This document shows, piece by piece, positions 26,807 through 34,835 of a DNA stretch of 64,000 bases. The notes under the pieces are model-generated. The model saw nothing but the letters and a program-made list of their open reading frames with translations. It was not told the origin of the DNA and did not search any database. This DNA is from Desulfurococcaceae archaeon AG1. Lineage in GTDB: Archaea; Thermoproteota; Thermoprotei_A; Sulfolobales; AG1. The stretch spans positions 16,352-80,351 of the forward strand of contig BEWT01000002.1 of assembly GCA_003116855.1 (NCBI GenBank), given 5' to 3'. The translations under genes and the position numbers were made by a program. How positions within the stretch are numbered: the first letter of the stretch is position 1; every line of letters begins with the position of its first letter.

Positions 26807-26879
26807 TTCCCTAAGGGAATTTTTATCTATTATCGGATAACGATATATTTTTATTGCCTCCGAGAACAAGGGATCTCGG
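26807..26879. promoter_or_regulatory. Divergent control region with three palindromes
   Basis: Three inverted repeats lie between the regulator and transporter genes: TTCCCT-A-AGGGAA (26807-26819), TATCG-5 nt-CGATA (26831-26845) and CCGAGA-8 nt-TCTCGG (26860-26879). A TATA box GATATATTTTT (26842-26852) serves the transporter gene. The second palindrome overlaps it and the third covers the predicted start region, so one or more are candidate operators. Confidence 0.55.
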
Positions 26880-26888
26880 TACTTAGCC

Positions 26889-27809
26889 ATGGTGCGGTAT
26901 ATAAGAGTAATAGCTTTTGCAGTGGTCACCATAATAACGGTCTCGGCATTGTCTCTCTATCTATATTATCAAGGATCCGTTGGGCAAGAGATAAGGATCA
27001 GGATCTCCACCACAACATCGCTATACTCTACAGGACTTCTTAGCTATTTAGCAGAGGAGTTTAGCAAGATCCATAGTAATGTTAGGCTTGACTTCATAGC
27101 AGTAGGGACAGGCGCGGCTCTCAAACTAGCTGAGCATGGTGACGCTTGCGCCGTGTTTGTCCACGCTCCAAGCATAGAGAGACGATACATAGATAGAGGT
27201 ATCATAACAGGGGGGAGAATTATTGCCTATAATTATTTCATAATAGTAGGGCCTGTTGAGGATCCTGCTGGGGTTAATAAATCTAGAGATGTTTTAGCAG
27301 CTTTTAGGAGTATATATGCTACCGGAGATCTTGGCAAAGCCTTCTTCATAACAAGGGGAGATAACTCGGGCACTAATGTTAGAGAGCTATCACTGTGGAG
27401 TAGAAGCGGTCTGGATCCATCTAGGAAGGGTTGGTATAAGAACTGCGGCTGCAGCATGGATCAAGCCTTAGTTATGGCTAACGAGTTTAGAGCATACACC
27501 TTGAGTGATGCGGGGACTTATATGCAGTTTAAAAGAGCAGGCAGACTACCTAACCTCGAGATCCTCTATGCAAATGCAACAGATCCCAATATGATCAATA
27601 TCTATAGTATCTATATAGTCAGCAGTTGCAAAGGCGATGTGAGAAAATATGCTGAAGAGTTTAGAGACTTCGTATATAGTAACCAAGAGAAACTGATCGG
27701 GAACTACGGGGTGAGCAGATACGGAGCACCGCTTTTCTACCCAGCAAGAGATAAAGCACAAGAGAACCAGGTTCTGTGGAGAGAGCTAGCATCGGAGGAA
27801 AAGGAGTGA
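26889..27809 (+). CDS. tupA: Tungstate/molybdate ABC transporter, substrate-binding protein
   Basis: A 306-residue extracytoplasmic protein with an N-terminal signal or membrane anchor (residues 6-28, Val/Ile/Leu-rich), then the oxyanion-binding fold. ISTTTSLYSTGLL and the later TRGDNSGTNVRE are the typical TupA anion-binding segments, which differ from ModA and WtpA. Tungstate is favoured for TupA proteins, but molybdate cannot be excluded. It heads a three-gene operon with overlapping frames. Control is probably by the divergent ModE-like protein. Confidence 0.88.
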   Translation: MVRYIRVIAFAVVTIITVSALSLYLYYQGSVGQEIRIRISTTTSLYSTGLLSYLAEEFSKIHSNVRLDFIAVGTGAALKLAEHGDACAVFVHAPSIERRYIDRGIITGGRIIAYNYFIIVGPVEDPAGVNKSRDVLAAFRSIYATGDLGKAFFITRGDNSGTNVRELSLWSRSGLDPSRKGWYKNCGCSMDQALVMANEFRAYTLSDAGTYMQFKRAGRLPNLEILYANATDPNMINIYSIYIVSSCKGDVRKYAEEFRDFVYSNQEKLIGNYGVSRYGAPLFYPARDKAQENQVLWRELASEEKE

Positions 27810-28471
27810 TATTAGGGGAGAGTATGTATCTAGATAGCGAGGTTATAGACATAGCTCTAAGAACAATATATATCTCGGGATCAGCAACCCTTCTCGCATC
27901 GCTATGGAGTATCCCTATATCATACACCATGGCTATGAGAAAACCCCGCAGCTCTGTCGAAGCGATATTCGAAGCCCTGGTTGGTCTGCCAACAGTCCTC
28001 CTAGGGCTTCTCCTCTACTACCTCTTCAACTCCTCAGGCCCTCTGGGCTTCTTACAACTGCTATATACACCAACAGCCATGATCATTGGAGAGGCCATAC
28101 TGATCACACCAATACTTATCTCGGTTAGCTATAGATATACTAAAACCTATTCAAAACAGATCTCAGAGCTAGCCATATCACTGGGAGCTACAAGAATACA
28201 GACCCAGGTTTTAATTATAAGAGAAACATCGGCAGGGCTTACCGCATCAATCATAATGGGCTTTTCAAGAGCTATGGGAGAGCTGGGCATAGCCTTAATG
28301 GTTGGTGGCAATCTAAAGGACTATACAAGGGTTATGACAACAGCAATAGCCTTCGACGTCTCTAGAGGAGAGTTCGAGAGAGGGCTCGTGTTAGGGCTAT
28401 TACTCCTATTAATAATGATCCTGATAGCCATTGCTATAAAAAGCCTGGGGGTTGTAGGGGCTCGTGGGTGA
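27806..28471 (+). CDS. tupB: Tungstate/molybdate ABC transporter permease
   Basis: About 221 residues from GTG 27806, whose GTGA overlaps the tupA stop; the frame is open from 27776. It has five or six membrane helices and the permease coupling motif around ELAISLGATRIQT, about 70 residues before the end region, where the ATPase docks. Length fits TupB. It overlaps the ATPase gene by 8 bp, so the operon is translationally coupled throughout. Confidence 0.88.
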   Translation: MILGESMYLDSEVIDIALRTIYISGSATLLASLWSIPISYTMAMRKPRSSVEAIFEALVGLPTVLLGLLLYYLFNSSGPLGFLQLLYTPTAMIIGEAILITPILISVSYRYTKTYSKQISELAISLGATRIQTQVLIIRETSAGLTASIIMGFSRAMGELGIALMVGGNLKDYTRVMTTAIAFDVSRGEFERGLVLGLLLLLIMILIAIAIKSLGVVGARG

Positions 28472-29150
28472 CGGACTAAGGATCTATCTGAGGGATATTT
28501 GGTTTAAATACGATGCTAAGGGAGAGTGGGCTCTGAGAGGGATCACGATCTATTTTAACAGTGGTGAAGCAACGATAATCAAGGGCCATAATGGGAGTGG
28601 AAAGACAACATTGATGAAGATCTCATCCCTTATATACAGACCAACAAGTGGGAGTGTGATTATCAATGATCACGATTTCTGGAACCTTAGCGATAGAGAT
28701 AAGATCTCCTTTAGGAGGAGGGTAGCGTTTGTCCACGATAAGCCGATAATGCTGAGGGGGAGTGTGAGGCGTAATATAGAATATAGCCTATTAATAAGAG
28801 GGATCGAGGAGGAAGAGGTTAGGAAGAGATGTGATGAAGTTATAGAGGAGCTGGGGTTGAAGACCATAGAGAATAGATCCTCAAATAGGCTTTCAGCAGG
28901 CCAGGCGCAACTAGTGGCAATAGCCAGGGCTTTAGTAACCGAGCCAGAGATCATATTCCTTGACGAGCCCTTTGCCTACTTGGATAATGAGAAGAGAAAG
29001 ATCCTGGTAAGAGCTCTTCGTGGGAGGAGAGAGGAGGGTGTTGGTATCGTAATAGTTTCACACGAACCGGAGATCGCTTTACAGATCGGTATAGATAGAG
29101 TAATAACCATGGAAAACGGAGAGATTAGCAATATATCGTTCCTCAGATAG
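28464..29150 (+). CDS. tupC: Tungstate/molybdate ABC transporter ATPase
   Basis: A 228-residue ABC ATPase with Walker A GHNGSGKTT near residue 40, signature LSAGQ near residue 142 and Walker B IIFLDEP near 163, then the H-loop SHEPE. It lacks the C-terminal TOBE domain seen in ModC, as is usual for TupC. GTG start at 28464. Powers uptake of tungstate or molybdate for the cell's W/Mo enzymes, possibly including the aldehyde oxidoreductase subunit at 54.7 kb. Confidence 0.9.
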   Translation: MGDGLRIYLRDIWFKYDAKGEWALRGITIYFNSGEATIIKGHNGSGKTTLMKISSLIYRPTSGSVIINDHDFWNLSDRDKISFRRRVAFVHDKPIMLRGSVRRNIEYSLLIRGIEEEEVRKRCDEVIEELGLKTIENRSSNRLSAGQAQLVAIARALVTEPEIIFLDEPFAYLDNEKRKILVRALRGRREEGVGIVIVSHEPEIALQIGIDRVITMENGEISNISFLR

Positions 29151-29199
29151 CTGAGAACCATAGATCTTTAACTATATTTGGCTCTCTTTCAGCTATACC

Positions 29200-30279
29200 T
29201 TATATAATCTTTATAGCATATTTGGCAAGGATCATAGCCAGCTCCGGGATCTTTGCCAATCTTAGTAGATCAAAGGTGCCTGCTCTTCCAAGAGATAGAT
29301 CCAGCATTAGATCCTCTGGCACGTTTTTGATAAAGAGATCCCTCTCACTCGGCTTCATCTTAAGCATTATATCAAGGATCTTTCTCTGGATCCCTATGAA
29401 CCTAGTCAGCTTGAGTTTTCTAAGCTCCTCCTCATAGCTATTGCCATTCTCAATGGCGTTGAAAAGGGCTATTGAACTCCATATGGCTGGCCTGATCCCC
29501 TCACCGGTCACAGGCATTGTGTATCCGAGAGCCTCTCCTACATAAAACGGATCCCTAGATCTAGCTAGATCCCAATCAACTCCTGAGACAGTAACCTCGG
29601 CACCCTCTTTCTTTATAACCTCGCCTTTTGCTAAATCTTGTCTCTTCTTAATAACCATGCTCAGGATCTTCTCTAGGGTTTCTCTATCAGCATAACCCCC
29701 AACACCTACTCTTGCTGTTTTCTCACCTTCTGGAAATACCCATGCATATCCCACCAAGTCTGAGTAGAACCTGAGCTCAGGGATCTCGGCATCCTCGATC
29801 CTCGGGGACTTTATTATAGCTTGTACCGCAAGTATCCTATCAAGTCTTCTGGGCTGGGCTGGAAAGCCCCCAGCTATGATTACTATATCGAATCTCTTCA
29901 CACCACTCCTACCCCTTATAAGACCTCCCCCGAGATACCTGGCCGGAGATCCTCTCTCAACCTCAATGCCTTGGGAAAGATTCTCGAGGAACTGCTTCTT
30001 ATCTATTATATAGCCAAGGATCTGTTTATCACTGTGGAATAGAAGATCGTCGTTTAGATATACATCATAACCCTTAAAAACCCATAGAGACGCCTTGACC
30101 GCCTCTGAGAAAACCCCATATTTTTTCTCATCACTATCAGGAGTAGGGTATCCCCACCCACACGGTTTTACAGCAAAGCTTCTGTGAGCTTCATAAACAT
30201 ACACCTCATAACCCTTATCAGAGAGCATACGCGCTATGGTAAGCCCCGAAGGTCCGCCCCCTATAACCCCAACCTTCAT
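29200..30279 (-). CDS. Geranylgeranyl reductase-family flavoprotein
   Basis: The 359-residue protein has an N-terminal FAD-binding motif GGGPSGLTIA at residues 8-17, and the KPCGWGYP segment (Cys about 43) typical of digeranylgeranylglycerophospholipid reductases. These saturate the isoprenoid chains of archaeal membrane lipids. The GEALGYTMPVTGEGIRP segment binds FAD. The lipid enzyme GGGP synthase lies less than 1 kb away on the opposite strand. Start at ATG, with 314 bp of non-coding sequence upstream. Confidence 0.85.
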   Translation of the reverse strand: MKVGVIGGGPSGLTIARMLSDKGYEVYVYEAHRSFAVKPCGWGYPTPDSDEKKYGVFSEAVKASLWVFKGYDVYLNDDLLFHSDKQILGYIIDKKQFLENLSQGIEVERGSPARYLGGGLIRGRSGVKRFDIVIIAGGFPAQPRRLDRILAVQAIIKSPRIEDAEIPELRFYSDLVGYAWVFPEGEKTARVGVGGYADRETLEKILSMVIKKRQDLAKGEVIKKEGAEVTVSGVDWDLARSRDPFYVGEALGYTMPVTGEGIRPAIWSSIALFNAIENGNSYEEELRKLKLTRFIGIQRKILDIMLKMKPSERDLFIKNVPEDLMLDLSLGRAGTFDLLRLAKIPELAMILAKYAIKII

Positions 30280-30593
30280 TGAGACTCAGATAAAAATTAC
30301 TAAGAGTTATTTATCAGTTTATCTCCGAATATCTACCGATACTCTGTTTTCCTTATGAAAACGCGAACCGTGATAAAAGTCCGGGATGCTGTTTTACCGA
30401 GAATAAGTAACTATAGATAGATGCTACTCTAAACGAGTGGAACCAACAATGGATTCCGGGAAAGTAATTCTAAGATCTATGGAGCTTAGAGCTCGTGTGA
30501 TTCCCGCACAAAACCGTCTCGATCATCTATATAGCGATCTTTCAACATGTTCAATATATTTTTGAGAGAGCACATTATAGGTTGGTGCAATAA
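30280..30593. other. Intergenic region with possible decayed element
   Basis: I see no ORF or RNA gene I can support. It contains TGAAAACG and AGTCCGGGA (30379-30387) and ATAGATAGATGCTACTCT (30413-30430), which resemble pieces of the gaps at 23.5 and 33.5 kb. A TATA-like AATATATTTTT (30552-30562) lies 32-42 nt before the ATG of the zinc-ribbon gene and is its likely promoter. Confidence 0.3.
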
Positions 30594-30905
30594 ATGGGGA
30601 GGAGGAAGAAGAGGAAGACTTTTAAGACTATCCACTGGACTAAAAGGAGACCTCCTAGAACGTTCCAGTGTCCTGAGTGTGGTGCTGTCTCGATCTCTGT
30701 CAAGATAGAGGAGAAAGACGGAGAGAGGATAGCCCATATAGCGTGCTCTAACCCCAGGTGTAGGCTTAGATCTGTGGTGAAGGGTATCCCAGCGCTTGCA
30801 CAGCCTGTCGATGTATATGGAAAGTTTGTCGACGGATATTTCTCGGGAACCATAGAGGTATGGTTTGAGGAGGGTCTTGGGGAGGAGAGAGAAGGTGAGA
30901 GCTAG
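30594..30905 (+). CDS. Elf1-like zinc-ribbon transcription factor
   Basis: A 103-residue basic protein with a C-x2-C (CPEC, residues 25-28) and a C-x4-C (CSNPRC, about 50-55) that together can bind zinc, preceded by a Lys/Arg-rich tail (MGRRKKRKTFKT). This is the layout of archaeal Elf1, a transcription elongation factor that sits near the RNA polymerase DNA channel. The C-terminus is acidic. It is followed after 8 nt by GGGP synthase, likely on one transcript. Confidence 0.8.
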   Translation: MGRRKKRKTFKTIHWTKRRPPRTFQCPECGAVSISVKIEEKDGERIAHIACSNPRCRLRSVVKGIPALAQPVDVYGKFVDGYFSGTIEVWFEEGLGEEREGES

Positions 30906-30913
30906 GATCAGCG

Positions 30914-31699
30914 GTGGGGAAGGACAGTAGCTCTGGTGGATCTAATATGTGGAGAGGTAAAGTCGAGGAGACCCTTAGATCCAAGGCCAGGGCTGGTGAA
31001 AAGGCAGCTCTAATTCTTATAGATCCTGATCCCTCTAAGTACCGCGACGAGATGCGCGAGATCCTGAGATCCTATTCAAGCGAGGGTCTGATCGACGCGA
31101 TACTTGTTGGCGGGAGCATAGGGGTCTCTGAGATCGAGATCAGCAGGACTATAGACATGCTCCGAGAAACAGGCTTGCCCATAATACTCTTCCCAGGAAA
31201 TGTTAACGGTATCTCGCCAAATGCTGATGCAATCCTCTTCATGTCCCTCTTAAACAGCGCGGATCCCTACTACATAATAGGAGCCCAGGTGCTGGGTGCG
31301 CCGATAGTTAAGAGATACGGCCTTGAGGTACTCCCAACAGCATATATAGTCACAGGAGATGGAACAGCTGTAAGCCACATAGGATGGGCTAGACCCATAC
31401 CAAGCGAGCTATACGAGGTTATCGCAGCCTATGCTATGGCATCAGAGTTTCTTGGAATGAGGTTTATATACCTAGAAGGCGGCTCAGGAGCTCTAAAACC
31501 TATAAGCCCCGAGGCTGTGAAGGCTGTTAGGAAAAGCACCAACCAATACATAATAGTGGGCGGTGGTATCAGGAGTCCTGAAACAGCGTTAGAGATGGTC
31601 AAGGCTGGAGCTGATGCAATAGTCCTTGGAACGGTTTTTGAGAGGGATCCGCTAAAGACCCTTGAAATCATAAGGGCTATTAAATCCTATAAGGGCTAG
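30914..31699 (+). CDS. Geranylgeranylglyceryl phosphate synthase
   Basis: A 261-residue TIM-barrel enzyme that makes the first ether bond of archaeal lipids, joining geranylgeranyl diphosphate to sn-glycerol-1-phosphate. Key segments are LIDPDPSKY, LVGGSIGVS, FPGNVNGIS, YLEGGSGA and VGGGIRSPE, the last two forming the phosphate-binding site. GTG start at 30914; an ATG 33 nt later is also possible. Its last 4 bp overlap the convergent glycogen synthase gene. Confidence 0.95.
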   Translation: MGKDSSSGGSNMWRGKVEETLRSKARAGEKAALILIDPDPSKYRDEMREILRSYSSEGLIDAILVGGSIGVSEIEISRTIDMLRETGLPIILFPGNVNGISPNADAILFMSLLNSADPYYIIGAQVLGAPIVKRYGLEVLPTAYIVTGDGTAVSHIGWARPIPSELYEVIAAYAMASEFLGMRFIYLEGGSGALKPISPEAVKAVRKSTNQYIIVGGGIRSPETALEMVKAGADAIVLGTVFERDPLKTLEIIRAIKSYKG

Positions 31700-33303
31700 G
31701 GTGTAACAGCTCTATAATAAGCCATCTGTCTAGCCTTCTCATAACATGCTACCAGCTCTCCCAATATCGATTCCTCTCTAAACCTCGTATCTACCAACGC
31801 TATAGTATTTACCCTCGTAAGGTCTGGTTTTTTCAACACTGCCTCCGCAACCTCAGGGATCTCGATGTTGGCTACAAGCCCGAGATCCCCTGTATCCGCT
31901 ACTTCTGATGCCCAGGCAAGAGATCTTATTGCTCTAGCAAGCCCCACAGGATCTTCTGGGTTTACAAGCAACCCTGTCCCAGAGCCTTCCCTCCTTATCT
32001 CTTGCATAGTCTCTGGCAAGCCTCCCGTTCTTGATACAACAACCGGTGTTCCCAGAGCCTGTGCCTCTATAGATACTATGCCGAACGGCTCGTATCTAGA
32101 TGGAACCGCATATACATTTGATAGATAGGTTATCGTCTTCCTGATATTACCGTCGATCTCGTCCCAGAGTATTAAGACCTTTCCCCACCTTTCCAGAGCC
32201 ATTTTCGAGATGGTCTCCTCGAAGCCCTTATCACCAACACCAACAGCCATTATGATTATCCCGAACCTATCGTCTAGATAGTCTGCTGCTCTGATGAGAA
32301 CGTCGAAGCCTTTCTGCCATGTAGCCCTACCGCTTGAAGAAATTATTATCTCTTTCTGGGAGAGATACCCTGTCTTTGGATTGCTTATACTCCCCACTAT
32401 ATCGCCGATCCTCTTTCTAAGAAGTTTCCTCGATGATGTTCCAAACCTCTCCTTTGCATACCTAGACACGCTTCCAACCTCCCAGTCCGTTGAGTTGTGA
32501 ACCACACATGCCTTAGGATGCATCCATCTACCAAACCTATCGAGGATCTCCTCCATATAGCCCCAGCTCACAGAGGCTATCGCATCGGCCTCGACGAGAG
32601 AGAACATATCGACATTACCCCCCAGAGAGTCCCAGACCTCCCTTGTAGATCTCTTAACATGGGAATAACCATTCCACACCCTATGGAGCGTATCGGGGAG
32701 ACCGCACCACTGGTCAGAAGGATAGTGCCATGGGAATGAGGGTGATGATATGAGGTGCACCATATATAGCAGGGGGATAGAGTACCCCATAAGCTCGAAG
32801 ATGTTTTTAGCCGCAACCCCTGCTAGGGCTGTTGGCCAGTCATTCGCATGGATCATGTCGGGCTTTTCGCCGAACCAATAGATCCAGTGGATAAGGGCTC
32901 TGGTATATAGGCATGCCTTCTCAGGTAGCTCCTCATAGACGCCCCATCTATCTATAAACCTCCCGGTCTCGTAGTCAAGACCCTTGAATATAATAACCCT
33001 AGCACCGCCCATCCATATCTCCTCAGCACCTAGGCAATATCTTCTAGAAACACCATCAACCCCAACCCTATAGCCACACGGTGTGAAGCCTTGAACAGGC
33101 CTCATACCGAGCCTCTCAACATAGTCTTTAGAGAGATGTCTGCCGTGGGATGGGAGGAACACTGTTACATCAAAACCCCTCCTAACAAGACCCGAAACAT
33201 GCCTAGCAACAGCCCTTCCAAGACCACCGAGACTCACATACCCCTCTAGCTCGAAACTCAAAACCCAGATCTTCTTAATACTGGTTGGAGCAATGATCAC
33301 CAA
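31696..33303 (-). CDS. glgA: Glycogen/starch synthase, GT5-like
   Basis: The 535-residue glycosyltransferase has a GT-B fold. The N-terminal VSLGGLGRAVA loop holds the Lys/Gly-type NDP-sugar site, and the C-terminal domain carries YEPFGIVSIEAQALGTP with the Glu-x7-Glu pair. HANDWPT at about 155 is typical of glycogen synthases. It would elongate alpha-1,4-glucan from ADP- or UDP-glucose, consistent with the NDP-sugar pyrophosphorylase at 11.9 kb. Upstream is a 365-bp region before the leader ORF of rpo7. Confidence 0.88.
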   Translation of the reverse strand: MVIIAPTSIKKIWVLSFELEGYVSLGGLGRAVARHVSGLVRRGFDVTVFLPSHGRHLSKDYVERLGMRPVQGFTPCGYRVGVDGVSRRYCLGAEEIWMGGARVIIFKGLDYETGRFIDRWGVYEELPEKACLYTRALIHWIYWFGEKPDMIHANDWPTALAGVAAKNIFELMGYSIPLLYMVHLISSPSFPWHYPSDQWCGLPDTLHRVWNGYSHVKRSTREVWDSLGGNVDMFSLVEADAIASVSWGYMEEILDRFGRWMHPKACVVHNSTDWEVGSVSRYAKERFGTSSRKLLRKRIGDIVGSISNPKTGYLSQKEIIISSSGRATWQKGFDVLIRAADYLDDRFGIIIMAVGVGDKGFEETISKMALERWGKVLILWDEIDGNIRKTITYLSNVYAVPSRYEPFGIVSIEAQALGTPVVVSRTGGLPETMQEIRREGSGTGLLVNPEDPVGLARAIRSLAWASEVADTGDLGLVANIEIPEVAEAVLKKPDLTRVNTIALVDTRFREESILGELVACYEKARQMAYYRAVTP

Positions 33304-33556
33304 TCACACCGCCCAGGGCATCACATAAAAAGTGTTGTAAATAGCATTATATCGGCTATCATTTATGTAAAGCCATGCTCTTAAGAGCTTGTACTCCTGT
33401 ACTCTACCCTGTACTCTACATTAAACACACGCTCTTTTTTAGCAGCCGACGCGTTTCTCCAAAGATCCCATCGCGCGGTATGGAACTATGGATAGGTCTT
33501 TCTAAAGGTGTGAAAACGGCGATAAGGACTTCAGCGAATAAGAGCCCGGATCCAAG

Positions 33557-33619
33557 GAAGTCGTAGATTGAGGGGTTGGTGCTGAACAAAGCCAGTCACC
33601 ATTAAAACTAACCCCCAGC
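33557..33619 (+). repeat. Structured intergenic element, copy 1
   Basis: This 63-nt block aligns without gaps to 40524-40586 at 47 of 63 positions, with mostly transition differences. A short helix (33577-33580 with 33595-33598) is kept by paired changes in the other copy, and an outer GGGGTT/AACCCC pairing is visible. It lies in the 365-bp gap between glgA and rpo7. No protein frame is shared by the copies. It may be a small RNA, an untranslated-region element, or the end of a decayed mobile element. Confidence 0.5.
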
Positions 33620-33629
33620 TTGGTGCATA

Positions 33630-33638
33630 ATATTTAAA
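33630..33638 (+). promoter_or_regulatory. TATA box of the rpo7 transcript
   Basis: ATATTTAAA is centred near 33634, predicting a transcription start close to 33660. That is about 55 nt before the rpo7 start but right at the 16-codon leader ORF, which would then be nearly leaderless. Confidence 0.5.
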
Positions 33639-33668
33639 GCATTTTTAAGCTTAGTAGTATGGAAGAAT

Positions 33669-33719
33669 ATGGCTCGGGTTTTTAGTGTTGATGGTTGGTC
33701 TCTTCTTGCTAGGGGGTGA
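33669..33719 (+). CDS. 16-codon leader ORF overlapping the rpo7 start
   Basis: ATG 33669 opens a short frame, MARVFSVDGWSLLARG, whose TGA overlaps the GTG of rpo7 as GTGA. It begins about 10 nt after the predicted transcription start, and its last codons include the AGGGGG that would serve as ribosome-binding site for rpo7. This arrangement suggests translational coupling. Whether the peptide itself is made or conserved is unknown. Confidence 0.35.
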   Translation: MARVFSVDGWSLLARG

Positions 33720-34261
33720 TCACAACGTATAGGATCTATGAGGTTACCGACTACGTGAGGATCCCTCCAAGCAGGTTTGGAGAGCCTCTCGAGGTTGTTG
33801 CCGAAGAGCATTTGAGAGAGAAATACGAGGCTAAGTTTGATAAAGATCTGGGGATAATAATCCTCGTTTATGATGTGAAAGTCAGCGACCTGGGTATAGT
33901 GTTACCCGGTGATGGTTCCACGTATCACGAAGCCAGATTCAAGATCCTAAGCTACATACCAGTTATGCATGAGGTTGTCGAAGGGGTTGTTAAGGATGCC
34001 AGGAACATAGGCCTCTTCGTAAACATAGGCCCCCTCGATGCATTTGTCCACATATCCCAGGTTATGGATTCCGATGATATAGAGTATAACGATGCATTAA
34101 AAGCCATTGTTGGTGATAGGAATAGGAGGCAGGTAGCCGTGGGGGATAAGGTTAGGGGTAGGATAACAAATATATCTTACCAAGCAGCAGGACCCCCAAG
34201 AATAGCCATGACGATGAGACAGCCAAACCTAGGCAAACTAGAATGGATCGGTGGTGAGTAG
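33716..34261 (+). CDS. rpo7: DNA-directed RNA polymerase subunit Rpo7 (E')
   Basis: The 181-residue stalk subunit pairs with Rpo4 and contacts nascent RNA. The N-terminal RNP-like domain has VRIPPSRFGEPLE, and the C-terminal S1 domain (residues about 85-165) has GVVKDARNIGLFVNIGP. GTG start with AGGGGG just upstream; the N-terminus aligns well with known Rpo7 proteins. The stop overlaps the Spt4 gene start by one base, the usual archaeal rpo7-spt4 pair. Confidence 0.95.
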   Translation: MITTYRIYEVTDYVRIPPSRFGEPLEVVAEEHLREKYEAKFDKDLGIIILVYDVKVSDLGIVLPGDGSTYHEARFKILSYIPVMHEVVEGVVKDARNIGLFVNIGPLDAFVHISQVMDSDDIEYNDALKAIVGDRNRRQVAVGDKVRGRITNISYQAAGPPRIAMTMRQPNLGKLEWIGGE

Positions 34262-34476
34262 TGAGTAAACAGCGGAAAAAAGGGGTATTTAAGGCATGTA
34301 AGAAGTGTAAGGCGCTGGCACCTCTCGAAGCCACTGTATGCAGCATCTGTGGCTCCTCGGAGTTTAGCGAAGAATGGAGCGGTATGGTGATAATAATAGA
34401 CCCCGAAGGGTCGCAGATAGCAAAAAGCCTTGGCATAACAAAGCCTGGGAGATACGCTATAAAAATAGGCTCTTAA
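34261..34476 (+). CDS. spt4: Transcription elongation factor Spt4 (RpoE'')
   Basis: A 71-residue zinc protein with CKKC (residues 13-16) and CSIC (about 31-34) as the four ligands and the SEEWSGMVIIIDP strand that packs on Spt5. It binds Spt5 to raise polymerase processivity. GTG start overlapping rpo7 by one base. Length is normal. Confidence 0.95.
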   Translation: MSKQRKKGVFKACKKCKALAPLEATVCSICGSSEFSEEWSGMVIIIDPEGSQIAKSLGITKPGRYAIKIGS

Positions 34477-34835
34477 ACCACTATCGCTTGAACTTGTTAT
34501 AAAGATTTAGCGATCCTCAGACCTATAACACGTAACACTATAGGAAAACATCTGTAAAGGCGATCTGGAATAAAAACAAAAATACTATAAAATACTCTCT
34601 AGAAAGCTTTGCATAAACGATCCTCAATCTCGTCTTTAGGGTTGCTTCGGTAAAACCTTACTAGATTGTGCAATATATACCTCCTCAAACCCTATGTGTA
34701 TTGATAATTAAACAGCTTTAATGATGGCTTAGCTAGACGGCGAGGATCTAACTGATCTAGTTAAGGCCTTGGTTTGTGGTGTGCGTGTTATCGAAAGATA
34801 TATTTTTCGCCTGAATCTCTATCTAGGGTTTCTAT
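34477..34835. other. 359-bp intergenic region upstream of glyA
   Basis: No ORF or RNA gene is supported. The right end carries GATATATTTTT (34797-34807), a TATA box about 30 nt before the glyA ATG, flanked by a small inverted repeat CGAAA (34792-34796) and TTTCG (34805-34809). A C/D-like stretch near 34722 was considered and rejected. Confidence 0.4.

Noticed and set aside
30367..30460. Hairpin from TCCGGGA repeats at 30380 and 30456
   Set aside because: The two copies are direct, not inverted, repeats, so no stem forms between them.
34720..34765. C/D box sRNA candidate upstream of glyA (ATGATGG ... CTGA)
   Set aside because: Only 24 nt separate the C-like and D boxes, with no D'/C' pair and a mismatch in box C.
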